A DNA stretch of 13,314 nucleotides from Allobrachymonas sp. Lineage in GTDB: Bacteria > Pseudomonadota > Gammaproteobacteria > Burkholderiales > Burkholderiaceae_C. Position 1 is the first letter of the stretch. Each line of letters starts with the position of its first letter. Location: the NCBI GenBank assembly GCA_018054915.1, contig JAGPIR010000015.1, positions 1 through 13,314 on the forward strand. The letters run 5' to 3'. Shown in pieces: positions 4,550-13,305 of the stretch. Under the pieces are notes generated by a model. That model ran no database searches. It had not been told where the DNA came from and saw nothing but the letters and a program-made list of their open reading frames with translations. The position numbers were made by a program, and so were the translations under genes.

Positions 4550-7363
4550 TTAATGGGCCTTTTCCCAGCTGTCACCCACGCCAATTTCTGCCAGCAGCGG
4601 CACACGCAATTGCGCCACACTGGCCATGATGCGTGGAATTTCAACGCGTACCCAGTCCGCCTCGGACAGGGGCGCTTCAAACACCAGCTCGTCGTGTACC
4701 TGCATGATCATGCGGGTGGCGCGCTGTTGCGCATTGAGCGTGCGCAGTACTTCCACCATGCTCATCTTGATCAGGTCGGCCGCCGTACCCTGCATGGGCG
4801 CGTTGATGGCGGCGCGCTCGGCGCCGTTGCGCCGCGGGCCGTTGGGGCTGTTGATGTCGGGCAGGTACAGGCGCCGGCCAAACACCGTTTCGACATAACC
4901 CTGTTCCCGGGCCTGCTGGCGTGCCCGCTCCATGTACGCCTGCACGCCGGGGTAGCGCTCGAAATAGCGCTGGATGTAGTTGCGTGCTGCGGTGTTGTCG
5001 ATGCCCAGCGCCTTGGCCAGGCCGAAGCTGCTCATGCCGTAGATGAGGCCGAAGTTGATGACCTTGGCATAGCGGCGCTGTTCGCTATCGACCTGATCGG
5101 GCGCTACGCCAAATACTTCGGCTGCCGTGGCGCGGTGTACGTCCATGCCGGTTTCGAAAGCGCGGATCAGCGCGGGATCTTCGCTGATGTGCGCCATGAT
5201 GCGCAGCTCGATCTGGCTGTAGTCGGCGCTGGCAATGACATGTCCCGGTGCAGCCACGAAGGCTTCGCGGATGCGCCGGCCTTCGGCTGTGCGCACCGGT
5301 ATGTTCTGCAGGTTGGGTTCGTTGCTGGCCAATCGCCCGGTAACAGCTACGGCCTGGGCGTAATTGGTGTGCACCCGGCCGGTGACGGGGTCGGCCATGC
5401 CGGGTAGCTTGTCGGTATAGGTGTTCTTGAGTTTGGCCAGGCTGCGGTATTCCAGAATGGCACGGGGCAGCGCGAAATCTTCGGCGAGCTTTTCCAGTAC
5501 TTCTTCATCGGTGCTGGGGGCGCCGCTGGCCGTTTTCTTGAGAACGGGCAGGCCCAGCTGTGTGAAAAAGATTTCGCCAATCTGCTTGGGCGAGCCCAGG
5601 TTGAAGCGCTGCCCGGCCAGCGCGTGCGCTTCCTGTTCCAGCGCCAGCATGCGTTTGCCGAGTTCGTTGCCCTGCACGGCCAGTTGGCGGGCGTCGATGG
5701 CTACGCCGGTGCGTTCCATGCACAGCAGCACGGCGCTGGTGGCCATTTCCAGTTCATAGATGTGCAGCAGTGCCGGGCTGGCGGTGATTTGCGGCCATAG
5801 CACCTGATGCACCTGCAGGCAATAGTTGGCGTCTTCGCAGGCATAGGGGGCCGCCTGTTCCACCGCCACCTGGCTGAACGGAATCTGGCTGGCACCTTTG
5901 CCGCACAGGTCTTCGTAGCTGAGGCCGCTTTTCCCCAGGTGGCGCTGCATCAGGCTTTCCAGATTGTGCGGCTTGTGCGCCTCCAGCACGTAACTTTGCA
6001 GCATGGTGTCGTGCACATAGCCCTGCACCGTGAGGCCGTGGTTGGCAAACACATGGCTGTCGTATTTGATGTGCTGACCAAGTTTGCGCTTGCTGGCATC
6101 TTCGAGCCAGGGGCGCAGTTTTTCGAGCACCTGCTGCAAGGGCAGTTGCTCTGGCGCGTCTGCACCGTTGTGCGCCAGCGGAATGTAGGCAGCCTGGCCC
6201 GGCGTGACGCACAGGCTCAGACCCACAATTTGCGCCTGCATGGCGTTGAGCGAGGTGGTTTCGGTATCCAGGGCGGTGAGTCCAGCCTGCGTGATACGCG
6301 CCAGCCAGTCGTCGAATACCTCCCAGCTGGTGACCGTGGTGTAGTGAACGGGCGCCGTCAGCGCCGGGCTGGCTGCCGGTGTGGCGACGTCCGTGGCAAA
6401 ACCTGGCAAGAGAGGGGTGCGGTTTGGATTGCCGCCTTGTGCGGCATCTGCATCCAGTTTTTTCAGCAGGCTGTTGAATTGGTAACGCTGGTAGAAATCG
6501 CGCAATGCGGCGGTGTCAGCAGGTTGTTTGGTCAGCGCCTGAAGTTGTGGCAACCCATCGACATGGCCGCTCAGGTCGCAATCGGTTTTGATGGTGACCA
6601 GCTGCTTTCCGACGGGCAGCCAGTCGAGCGCCTGGCGCAGGTTTTCACCTGCCGCGCCCTTGATGTTGGCGGCATCGGCCACCAAGGCATCGAGTGAACC
6701 ATACTGCTGCAGCCACTTGGCGGCGGTCTTGGGGCCCACCTTGTGCACGCCTGGCACGTTGTCGGTGGCATCGCCCACCAGGGTCTGGAAGTCGATCATC
6801 TGGGCAGGCGGAACGCCGAATTCGCCCTCCACTCCGGCGGCATCGCGTCGTTTGCCATTCATCGTGTCGATTACGGTGATGTGCGCATCCACCAACTGGC
6901 TCAGATCCTTGTCGCCGCTGGAGATGATGACATCGATGCCTTGCGCGGCCGCGGCTTTGGCCAGGGTGCCAATGACATCATCGGCCTCCACGCCCTCAAT
7001 GGCCAGCACTTTCCAGCCTTGCAGGCGCACCAATTCGTGAATGGGGTCGAGTTGGCTGCGCAGATCATCGGGCATGGGCGGGCGGTGGCCCTTGTAGTCG
7101 GCATAGAGCGCGTGGCGAAAAGTTTCACCCTTGGCGTCGAACACGCAGGCCGCCCAGATGGCTGGATATTCCTTGGTCAGCGACTGCATCATGTTGACCA
7201 TGATGCGCAGCGCGCCCGTGGGCTGGCGGCTGCCGTCGGGCAGGGTCACGCGCCAGTCGCCGCCGGCATGGAAGGCCCGGTAGAGGTAACTGGAACCATC
7301 GACCAACAGCAGCATGGGATTGGCGGGCGTGGCGGTTGGCTGGACGGTGTTGTTGGCGTGCAT
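4550..7363 (-). CDS. polA: DNA polymerase I
   Basis: The protein has 937 residues from the ATG at 7363 (E. coli PolA has 928). It fills gaps in repair and removes Okazaki primers in the cytoplasm. Three parts are seen. The 5' nuclease domain (16-305) has LLLVDGSSYLYRAFHA, EGVEADDVIG and GDATDNVPG. The 3'-5' proofreading domain (about 340-545) has LDTETTSL (Asp366, Glu368), GQHIKYD (Asp435) and YACED (Tyr507, Asp511), so proofreading residues are largely intact, with His431 where E. coli has Asn420. The polymerase domain has motif A SADYSQIELRIMAH (Asp714), motif B RRYAKVINFGLIYG (Lys767, Tyr775) and motif C MQVHDELVFE (Asp891). The frame is open further upstream, but that extension is cysteine- and arginine-rich and unlike the family. 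A later start at Met17 is possible. No strong Shine-Dalgarno is seen. Confidence 0.97.
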   Translation of the reverse strand: MHANNTVQPTATPANPMLLLVDGSSYLYRAFHAGGDWRVTLPDGSRQPTGALRIMVNMMQSLTKEYPAIWAACVFDAKGETFRHALYADYKGHRPPMPDDLRSQLDPIHELVRLQGWKVLAIEGVEADDVIGTLAKAAAAQGIDVIISSGDKDLSQLVDAHITVIDTMNGKRRDAAGVEGEFGVPPAQMIDFQTLVGDATDNVPGVHKVGPKTAAKWLQQYGSLDALVADAANIKGAAGENLRQALDWLPVGKQLVTIKTDCDLSGHVDGLPQLQALTKQPADTAALRDFYQRYQFNSLLKKLDADAAQGGNPNRTPLLPGFATDVATPAASPALTAPVHYTTVTSWEVFDDWLARITQAGLTALDTETTSLNAMQAQIVGLSLCVTPGQAAYIPLAHNGADAPEQLPLQQVLEKLRPWLEDASKRKLGQHIKYDSHVFANHGLTVQGYVHDTMLQSYVLEAHKPHNLESLMQRHLGKSGLSYEDLCGKGASQIPFSQVAVEQAAPYACEDANYCLQVHQVLWPQITASPALLHIYELEMATSAVLLCMERTGVAIDARQLAVQGNELGKRMLALEQEAHALAGQRFNLGSPKQIGEIFFTQLGLPVLKKTASGAPSTDEEVLEKLAEDFALPRAILEYRSLAKLKNTYTDKLPGMADPVTGRVHTNYAQAVAVTGRLASNEPNLQNIPVRTAEGRRIREAFVAAPGHVIASADYSQIELRIMAHISEDPALIRAFETGMDVHRATAAEVFGVAPDQVDSEQRRYAKVINFGLIYGMSSFGLAKALGIDNTAARNYIQRYFERYPGVQAYMERARQQAREQGYVETVFGRRLYLPDINSPNGPRRNGAERAAINAPMQGTAADLIKMSMVEVLRTLNAQQRATRMIMQVHDELVFEAPLSEADWVRVEIPRIMASVAQLRVPLLAEIGVGDSWEKAH

Positions 7364-7649
7364 TGCGGCATTGTGCCTGCATTTCTGCACGCAAACACAA
7401 GCACCGGGAGCCCTAGCGCAAGGCCAGATGCACCAGGAAGAGCCGGTCAAAAACAGCCAGGCCCTGCTGCATGACCCTGCCGCGCGATTGGCCGCAGAAG
7501 CGGTTCGTATGAGTCCCGCAGACTTCTTCGGGTAATGCTTTCCGTACGGGCGCAGGCAGGCGTCTAAAATGACGCTTGCTTTCGGCAGGCAGGGTTCATT
7601 CCTTTGCGGATATGGCGCTGCCGGCAGCCCTGCTTATGGAGCGTATCGC
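7364..7649. other. Divergent intergenic region between polA and the DUF2782 gene
   Basis: This 286-base stretch must hold promoters for both directions. A TAAAAT at 7564-7569 on the plus strand is a plausible -10 box, but no good -35 is found 16-18 bases upstream. A plus-strand ATG at 7569 is in frame with the DUF2782 gene but would put unlike residues ahead of its signal peptide. No RNA gene or repeat is recognised. Confidence 0.4.
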
Positions 7650-8003
7650 GTGAAAACCATTCCCCGTCTTCTTGCCGTGTTGTTGATCATCAGCCAGCCA
7701 GCCGCGTGGGCGCAGGCTTCTGCCGAGCCGTCCGCCTCTGCTGCCAGCGCGGCAGGGCAGTTACATTCCGGAAATGCCGGGACGATGGCCGATGAAAAAG
7801 GCAAGCCAGGCGCATTTATTCGCCACAGCGATGCGGGCGCGACCATCGAAGAGGTGCGTGAAGGGGCCGATACCAAAAGCATCACTGTCACCCCTGCCAA
7901 CAATGCGCCACAGTACAACATCGTGCCCGACGCCCGCAGCGGCCAGCCGGGCAATTATGGCGACCAGGGCGGAAAACGTGTCTGGAAGGTGCTCAGTTTT
8001 TGA
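7650..8003 (+). CDS. DUF2782-family exported protein
   Basis: The GTG at 7650 gives 117 residues. GGAG (7638-7641) lies 8 bases before it, and the protein then begins with a clean signal peptide, MKTIPRLLAVLLIISQPAAWAQA, so this start is preferred to ATG 7569. The mature part has a low-complexity Ser/Ala stretch, then a short conserved domain with IRHSDAGATIEEVREG and SITVTPANNAPQYNIVPD. This resembles DUF2782 proteins, periplasmic proteins of unknown function often encoded next to polA and thrB in betaproteobacteria (family knowledge, unsearched). The C-terminus GGKRVWKVLSF fits that family. It sits 83 bases before thrB on the same strand and is probably cotranscribed with it. Nothing suggests decay. 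Confidence 0.75.
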   Translation: MKTIPRLLAVLLIISQPAAWAQASAEPSASAASAAGQLHSGNAGTMADEKGKPGAFIRHSDAGATIEEVREGADTKSITVTPANNAPQYNIVPDARSGQPGNYGDQGGKRVWKVLSF

Positions 8004-8086
8004 GGCCGGCCGGCCCGTCTGAATCCGGTGCGCCCGCTGCATGCCTGCAGAGGATGGGCGCAAACGTGTTGTCATATGGATGATCC

Positions 8087-9043
8087 ATGGCTGTATTTAC
8101 CGAAGTGACCCTGAAGGCTGCCCGCCCCCTGTTTGATCAGCTTGCCATTGGTGAACTGCGCGAATTGCGCGGCATCGCGGGCGGAATCGAAAATACCAAT
8201 TACTTCGCTACCACCGACCGGGGCGAGTACGTGCTCACACTGTTTGAGCGGTTGAGTCATGCGCAGTTGCCGTTTTATCTGCATCTGATGCGGCATCTGG
8301 CGCGGCGTGGCATTCCGGTTCCATTGCCGCAGGCCAATGCGGCTGATGAAATCCTGTTCACCGTGTGTGGCAAACCGGCCGCCGTGGTTGACAAATTGCG
8401 CGGGCAAAGCGTGTTGCAGCCTGCTGCCATGCATTGCGCCAAGTTGGGAGAGCTGCTGGCGCGCATGCATCTGGCCGCGCAGGACTTTGCCATGCAGCAG
8501 CCCAATCTGCGCGGCCTGCAATGGCGGAACGAAACGGCCCCGCTGGTGATACCGCATCTGGATGCCGGCCAGCAGGCTTTGCTTCAGAATGAGCTTGTTT
8601 TTCAGAACCAGGTGGCCGCAACTGCGGAATATGCGGCCCTGCCGCGTGGCCCGGTGCATGCTGACCTGTTCCGCGACAACGTCATGTTTGAAGGTGACGA
8701 GCTGACGGGGTGTTTTGATTTTTATTTTGCCGGCGTGGATACCTGGCTGTTCGACCTAGGGGTCTGTCTCAATGACTGGGCGATCACTCACGCAGACGGT
8801 GTGCATGAGCCGGGTCGCGCACGGGCCCTGCTCGATGCCTATCAGCGCGTGCGCCCGCTGACCCAAACCGAGAAGGAGCTGCTGCCAGTCATGGCCCGGG
8901 CCGCGGCCCTGCGCTTCTGGATTTCGCGCCTATGGGACTATTACCTGCCGCGCGAGGCCAGCATGCTCAAACCGCACGACCCCACGCACTTTGAGCGTGT
9001 ATTGCGCGATCGGGTGCAAAGCCCTTTGACTGTGGCGGAGTAG
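8087..9043 (+). CDS. thrB: Homoserine kinase (APH-fold type)
   Basis: The protein has 318 residues, the usual length of ThrB of the aminoglycoside-phosphotransferase fold found in Pseudomonas and betaproteobacteria, and unrelated to the GHMP-type ThrB of E. coli. It phosphorylates L-homoserine with ATP to O-phosphohomoserine, the step before threonine synthase. Visible motifs are the nucleotide-loop region LRGIAGGIENTNYFATT (28-44), the catalytic loop GPVHADLFRDNVMF (188-201, with His191, Asp193 and Asn198) and the metal-binding Asp211 in GCFDFYFAG. The C-terminal helices carry LRFWISRLWDYY. The ATG at 8087 has only a weak upstream purine stretch, but no other start fits the conserved N-terminus. 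It ends 20 bases before the convergent recJ stop. Confidence 0.93.
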   Translation: MAVFTEVTLKAARPLFDQLAIGELRELRGIAGGIENTNYFATTDRGEYVLTLFERLSHAQLPFYLHLMRHLARRGIPVPLPQANAADEILFTVCGKPAAVVDKLRGQSVLQPAAMHCAKLGELLARMHLAAQDFAMQQPNLRGLQWRNETAPLVIPHLDAGQQALLQNELVFQNQVAATAEYAALPRGPVHADLFRDNVMFEGDELTGCFDFYFAGVDTWLFDLGVCLNDWAITHADGVHEPGRARALLDAYQRVRPLTQTEKELLPVMARAAALRFWISRLWDYYLPREASMLKPHDPTHFERVLRDRVQSPLTVAE

Positions 9044-9063
9044 ACCCTGTTCGGACACAGGCG

Positions 9064-10776
9064 TCACGCTTCTTCAATACCTTCGACGACAAACTGCACC
9101 GACTGCTGTCCCTGCCACTGGTTGATGTCGAGCCGGTAGGCCAGGTGAGCATGCGCAGGCAAGGGGGCGGTGCGGCCGAAAAAAACACCGTCCACCACGT
9201 TGCCCTGATGCCGCAATTGCAGCTTGAGGTGTTTTTCGCCCACCAGACGCTGCTGCAACACCTCCATGTGCTCGTTGAACAGGGGGGCGTCGAAACCATG
9301 CCCCCAGATGGCATGCTGCAGGCTGGCGGCGATGTCGGCGCGGCGAAATTCGGCCGGCAGAGCGCCGTCTGTCTGCAGCGTGCGCTGCAGGGTGGCTGCG
9401 TCCAGCCATTCGCCGGCAATCTGTCTGAGCGCTGCTTCGAATACCGGAAACTGGTCGCGCGCAACGGTGCAGCCGGCGGCGGCGGCGTGGCCGCCGAATT
9501 TGAGCAGCACGCCCGGATGGCGCTTGGCCAGCAGATCCAGAGCGTCGCGCAAATGAAAACCCGCAATCGAACGGCCCGATCCCTTGAGTTCATGCGCCTT
9601 GCCGGGCGCGCCGCTGGCAGCAAACATGAAGGCCGGCCGATGCCATGCGTCCTTGATGCGCGAGGCCACGATGCCCACGACGCCCTCGTGAAATCGCTCG
9701 TCAAATACGCTGATGGCGGCAGGCGGCATGGCGTCGGTATCGAACAATTCGCAGGCCAAGGCCAGGGCATGTTCGCGCATGCCGCTTTCGGTGTTGCGCC
9801 GCTCGCGGTTGATGGTGTCGAGCTGCTGTCCGAGCTGTGCGGCATGGACTGCGTCGTCGCTGAGCAGGAGTTCGATGCCGAGCCCCATGTTGGCCAGCCG
9901 TCCGGCGGCGTTGATGCGTGGCCCCAGGGCAAAGCCCAGGTCGAACGTGGAAGCAGTCTGTACCGCACGCCCGGACACGACAAACAGGGCAGCCATGCCT
10001 GCCGGTTGCTGGCCGCGCCGGATGCGCTTCAAACCCTGCGCCACCAGGCGCCGGTTGTTGGCGTCGAGCCGCACCACATCGGCTACGGTGCCCAGGGCCA
10101 CCAGCGGCAGCAGGGTGTCCAGCCGGGGCTGTTCCTGGGCAGGAAAAGCGCCTCGACGGCGCAGTTCGCTGCGCAGTGCCAACAGCACGTAAAACATCAC
10201 GCCTACGCCGGCCAGGTTCCTGCTTGCGAACGGGCAGTTGGGCAGATTGGGATTGACCAGCGCGTTGGCAGCAGGCAGGGTGTCGCCTGGCAGATGGTGG
10301 TCGGTGACGACGACCTGCAGGCCCAAAGACTGTGCGTGGCTCACGCCTTCTACACTGGCAATGCCGTTGTCCACCGTGAGCAGCAGCTCTGCACCCAGGG
10401 CGTGCACGCGGTCGGCAATGGTGGGGGTGAGGCCATAGCCATCGCTTATGCGGTCGGGCACCAGATAGCTGGTTTGCTGTGCACCGAGCAGGCGCAGGCC
10501 GCGCAGCGCAACGGCGCAGGCCGTGGCACCGTCGCAGTCGTAATCGGCAACCACGCAGATATGCCGGTTGGCGGCAATGGCGTCTGCCAACAGATGCGCC
10601 GCTTGTTCAGACCCGGCCAGATCGCCCGGCGGCAACAGATGGGTCAGGTCATCGTCAAGCTCTGTTGCGCTGGTGATGCCGCGTGCCGCGTAAAGCCTGG
10701 CCAGCAGGGGATGGATGCCTGCCTGCTCCAGGGCCCAGCAGCTGCGGGGCGGGATGTCTCGGGGACAGATGCGCAT
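9064..10776 (-). CDS. recJ: Single-stranded-DNA-specific 5'-3' exonuclease RecJ
   Basis: The ATG at 10776 gives 570 residues, near E. coli RecJ (577). RecJ degrades single-stranded DNA 5' to 3' in RecFOR recombination, mismatch repair and base-excision repair. The DHH phosphoesterase motifs are all present: VVADYDCDG (76-83), TVDNGIA (134-140) with Asp136, VVTDHHLPG (156-164) and ALGTVADVV (227-235) with Asp233; these bind Mn2+. The DHHA1 part follows with GVVGIVASRIKD and KFGGHAAAAGC, then an OB-fold C-terminus. An in-frame extension to 10875 is rejected because its residues do not look like the family. No Shine-Dalgarno is obvious before 10776. It is convergent with thrB and divergent from lolC. 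A long plus-strand ORF opposite is a shadow of this gene's codon use. Confidence 0.95.
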   Translation of the reverse strand: MRICPRDIPPRSCWALEQAGIHPLLARLYAARGITSATELDDDLTHLLPPGDLAGSEQAAHLLADAIAANRHICVVADYDCDGATACAVALRGLRLLGAQQTSYLVPDRISDGYGLTPTIADRVHALGAELLLTVDNGIASVEGVSHAQSLGLQVVVTDHHLPGDTLPAANALVNPNLPNCPFASRNLAGVGVMFYVLLALRSELRRRGAFPAQEQPRLDTLLPLVALGTVADVVRLDANNRRLVAQGLKRIRRGQQPAGMAALFVVSGRAVQTASTFDLGFALGPRINAAGRLANMGLGIELLLSDDAVHAAQLGQQLDTINRERRNTESGMREHALALACELFDTDAMPPAAISVFDERFHEGVVGIVASRIKDAWHRPAFMFAASGAPGKAHELKGSGRSIAGFHLRDALDLLAKRHPGVLLKFGGHAAAAGCTVARDQFPVFEAALRQIAGEWLDAATLQRTLQTDGALPAEFRRADIAASLQHAIWGHGFDAPLFNEHMEVLQQRLVGEKHLKLQLRHQGNVVDGVFFGRTAPLPAHAHLAYRLDINQWQGQQSVQFVVEGIEEA

Positions 10777-10902
10777 GGTGTCTGAGAGGGTCGGAGAAGA
10801 TGGAAAAACGCAGGAAACGGCTGATTTTGTCACGGAACGTACGGCCGGGATGGATGGCCTTGCGCCGTGCCACAATGCAAGGAGTTTTCCCTTTCATTTC
10901 CC

Positions 10903-12156
10903 ATGGATTCACCATACGAACTGCTGATAGGCTGGCGGTATACCCGGGCGGGGCGCGCAGCGCGGCGCAATGGCTTCATTTCCTTCATTTCTGCCGCGTC
11001 GGTGATTGGCATCGCGCTGGGCGTGTGGGCGCTGATCGTAGTCCTTTCGGTCATGAATGGTTTCCAGAAGGAAGTGCGCGACCGCATGCTCAGCGTGGTG
11101 TCGCACGTCGAAATATATGATGCCTTTGGACAGGCGCTGACCGATCCTTCCGTGCTCATGGAAAAGGTGCGCAAGCATCCGCAGGTGGTGGCTGCGGCGC
11201 CGTTCGTGTCGGGCCAGTCGTTGCTGGTGCGGGGCGATACCATGCGCGGGGTGATGGTGCGTGGCATTGATCCCGGCATGGAGCCCCGTGTCACCAGCAT
11301 GGCGGCCGTCAACGATGCGGCCTTGCAGCAGTTGACGCCAGGCAGTTTCGGTGTGGTGCTGGGCAAGCAGCTTGCAGCGGCCATGGGTGTGCAGCAGGGC
11401 GATACGGTGACCCTGGTGGCGCCCAATGGCCAGGTCACGCCCGCCGGCGTGGCGCCACGGTTCAAGCAGGTCACGGTGGTCGGCACGTTTGATTCCGGGC
11501 ATTTTGAATACGACTCCACGCTGGCCATGATGCATATGCAAGATGCCGAAAAGATTTACCGGGTGGAAGGCCCCACGGGTATCAGGCTCAAACTGCACGA
11601 CCTCAACAAGGCCATGGAGGTGGCCGAAGAATTGCAGCAGTCTATTAATGGCAACTACCATTTCGTGGACTGGGGGCAGCAGAACCGCACATGGTTTGCC
11701 GCGGTGAAGGTGGAAAAGCGCATGATGTCCATCATTCTCACGCTCATCATTCTGGTGGCGGCCTTCAACCTGCTGGTCACGCTGGTCATGAGTGTGCAGG
11801 ACAAGCGCGCCGATATTGCCATTCTGCGCACGTTGGGGGCGTCGCCGCGCAGCATCATGCGGATTTTCGTGGTGCAGGGCGCCGTGGTGGGGGTGGTGGG
11901 CACGCTGGCCGGATTGCTGATCGGGCTGCTGACGGCATTCAACATCGACCCGATCGTGGGCTTCATCGAGCGGCTGTTCAACGCGCGGCTGCTGCCGCCC
12001 GACATCTATCTCATCAGCCGCATGCCCAGCGACCCGCAGGCGGCCAACATTGTGCCAGTGGTACTCGTGTCGCTGCTGCTGGCGTTTCTTTCCACCCTGT
12101 ATCCGAGCTGGCGCGCCAGCCGCGTCAACCCGGCGGAGGCGCTGCGTTATGAATGA
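10903..12156 (+). CDS. lolC: LolC/LolE-type lipoprotein-releasing permease
   Basis: The protein has 417 residues and forms the membrane part of the LolCDE ABC transporter, which extracts outer-membrane-destined lipoproteins from the inner membrane and passes them to LolA. It has the family layout: N-terminal PYELLIGWRYTRAGR, membrane helix 1 (about 31-51), a large periplasmic domain (52-272), helices near 274-297, 320-346 and 382-400, the coupling segment KRADIAILRTLGASPRSI (301-318) and the C-terminal YPSWRASRVNPAEALRYE. A single gene here suggests a LolC/E homodimer, as in other betaproteobacteria, but a second copy elsewhere cannot be excluded. ATG 10903 matches the family start; the only nearby Shine-Dalgarno, AAGGAG (10879-10884), is 18 bases away, which is unusual. 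It overlaps lolD by eight bases. Confidence 0.95.
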   Translation: MDSPYELLIGWRYTRAGRAARRNGFISFISAASVIGIALGVWALIVVLSVMNGFQKEVRDRMLSVVSHVEIYDAFGQALTDPSVLMEKVRKHPQVVAAAPFVSGQSLLVRGDTMRGVMVRGIDPGMEPRVTSMAAVNDAALQQLTPGSFGVVLGKQLAAAMGVQQGDTVTLVAPNGQVTPAGVAPRFKQVTVVGTFDSGHFEYDSTLAMMHMQDAEKIYRVEGPTGIRLKLHDLNKAMEVAEELQQSINGNYHFVDWGQQNRTWFAAVKVEKRMMSIILTLIILVAAFNLLVTLVMSVQDKRADIAILRTLGASPRSIMRIFVVQGAVVGVVGTLAGLLIGLLTAFNIDPIVGFIERLFNARLLPPDIYLISRMPSDPQAANIVPVVLVSLLLAFLSTLYPSWRASRVNPAEALRYE

Positions 12157-12883
12157 TGCGGGGCAATCTCCCCAAGGTGCTTTTCCGGTGCTGGAGGCCC
12201 AGGCTCTGACCAAGCGGTTTCATGAGGGCCAGTCGATCGACCTGACGGTGCTGAAGGGCGTGGATTTGCGGGTGGTGGCCGGTGAAACGGTCGCCATCGT
12301 TGGTGCATCCGGATCGGGCAAGAGCACCTTGCTGCACATGCTGGGCGGACTGGATGCGCCCACCAGTGGCAGCGTGCGCATTCTGGGGCAGGATTTTTCC
12401 CGTTTGAGCCTGGCCGAACAAGGCGACATGCGCAACCGCCATCTGGGTTTTGTTTACCAGTTCCATCATTTGCTGCCCGAGTTCACCGCTGCCGAGAACG
12501 TGGCCATGCCCTTGTGGATCCGCCGCCAACCCCGTGCCCAGGCACGGGAAACGGCCTTGCAGATGCTGGCGCAGGTAGGGTTGGCCGAACGTGCCGAGCA
12601 TCGGCCGTCGGAGCTTTCGGGCGGCGAGCGCCAGCGCGTGGCCATTGCGCGGGCGCTGGTCACGCGCCCCGATTGCGTGCTGGCCGACGAGCCTACCGGA
12701 AACCTTGATCGCAGCACCGCCAGCCAGGTGTTTGGACTGATGCTGGAGCTTTCGCGTCAGCATGGCACGGCGTTTGTGGTGGTGACCCACGATGAACAGT
12801 TGGCCGCACGTTGCAGCCGGCGGCTGCACATGAATCAGGGCGTGCTGGCCGTCATGCCGCCAGCCAGTTCAACGGCCTCCTGA
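12149..12883 (+). CDS. lolD: Lipoprotein-releasing ABC transporter ATPase LolD
   Basis: The protein has 244 residues and supplies ATP hydrolysis to LolCDE on the cytoplasmic face of the inner membrane. Motifs are Walker A GASGSGKST (52-60, Lys58), the Q-loop and LolD hallmark FVYQFHHLLPEFTA (101-114, Gln104), signature LSGGERQRVAIARAL (156-170), Walker B VLADEP (177-182, Asp180 and Glu181), the D-loop TGNLD and the switch His214 in VVTHDEQL. The ATG at 12149 is eight bases inside the end of lolC (ATGAATGA) with GGAGG (12135-12139) 9 bases before it, so translation is coupled. All catalytic residues are intact. Confidence 0.97.
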   Translation: MNDAGQSPQGAFPVLEAQALTKRFHEGQSIDLTVLKGVDLRVVAGETVAIVGASGSGKSTLLHMLGGLDAPTSGSVRILGQDFSRLSLAEQGDMRNRHLGFVYQFHHLLPEFTAAENVAMPLWIRRQPRAQARETALQMLAQVGLAERAEHRPSELSGGERQRVAIARALVTRPDCVLADEPTGNLDRSTASQVFGLMLELSRQHGTAFVVVTHDEQLAARCSRRLHMNQGVLAVMPPASSTAS

Positions 12884-12909
12884 TGACTGGGGTGTGAAGG
12901 GAGTCTGTC

Positions 12910-13305
12910 ATGACCTTGCGCATGCGCCTGTTGTTCTGCGGTTTCATGCTTGCGGCGTTGGCGGTCCTTTCGGCGTGCAGTGCGCCCAGCCATGCATCCA
13001 GTGCTGGCGCGCAACCGGCCTGGTTGCAGGAGCGCCTGGCGATTTACGAAACGGCCGGGCGGCAATCGCCGGTAATTGCCGTGCATTCATGGACTTATAA
13101 GGGGCAGATTGTGTACGAGATGCTGGCAGGCTGTTGCGACCGCTTCAATGAACTGTACGATGCCAGCGGCCGGTATCTGTGCGCACCCGGCGGTGGTTTC
13201 ACCGGCATGGGCGATGGCAAGTGCCCCGACGCTGCCGCTGCACGCCGCGCCGCCGAAGACAATGTGCGCAGAATCTGGGCAGTAAACGGCGGAGACGCGC
13301 AATAG
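12910..13305 (+). CDS. Small lipoprotein with DUF6970-like domain
   Basis: The protein has 131 residues. The N-terminus MTLRMRLLFC... ends in a lipobox LSAC with Cys23 as the lipidated residue, so this is probably an envelope lipoprotein and itself a Lol substrate if sorted to the outer membrane. The mature domain, with WLQERLAIYE (37-46), IAVHSWTYKGQIVYEM and paired cysteines (GCCDRFNELYD, RYLCAPGGGFTG, GKCPD), resembles the small DUF6970 domain of unknown function; the assignment is by eye. AAGGGAG (12896-12902) lies 7 bases before the ATG, a good ribosome-binding site. It starts 26 bases after lolD and is probably cotranscribed. The TAG stop is 9 bases from the window end. Confidence 0.75.
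   Translation: MTLRMRLLFCGFMLAALAVLSACSAPSHASSAGAQPAWLQERLAIYETAGRQSPVIAVHSWTYKGQIVYEMLAGCCDRFNELYDASGRYLCAPGGGFTGMGDGKCPDAAAARRAAEDNVRRIWAVNGGDAQ

Noticed and set aside
7569..7649. ATG at 7569 as the start of the DUF2782 gene
   Set aside because: It would add 27 residues ahead of a clean signal peptide, while GTG 7650 has GGAG at the right distance.
9046..9061. CCTGT/ACAGG hairpin between thrB and recJ as a shared terminator
   Set aside because: Only five pairs and no T-run in either direction; it also overlaps a very short 20-base gap.
9145..10785. Long plus-strand ORF (546 codons) opposite recJ
   Set aside because: It lies wholly antisense to a recJ with every catalytic motif. The translation shows no family pattern and is the mirror product of GC-rich codon use.
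10909..12213. Long minus-strand ORF (434 codons) opposite lolC
   Set aside because: It is antisense to a clear lolC. The translation is histidine- and arginine-rich without motifs, as expected of a shadow frame.
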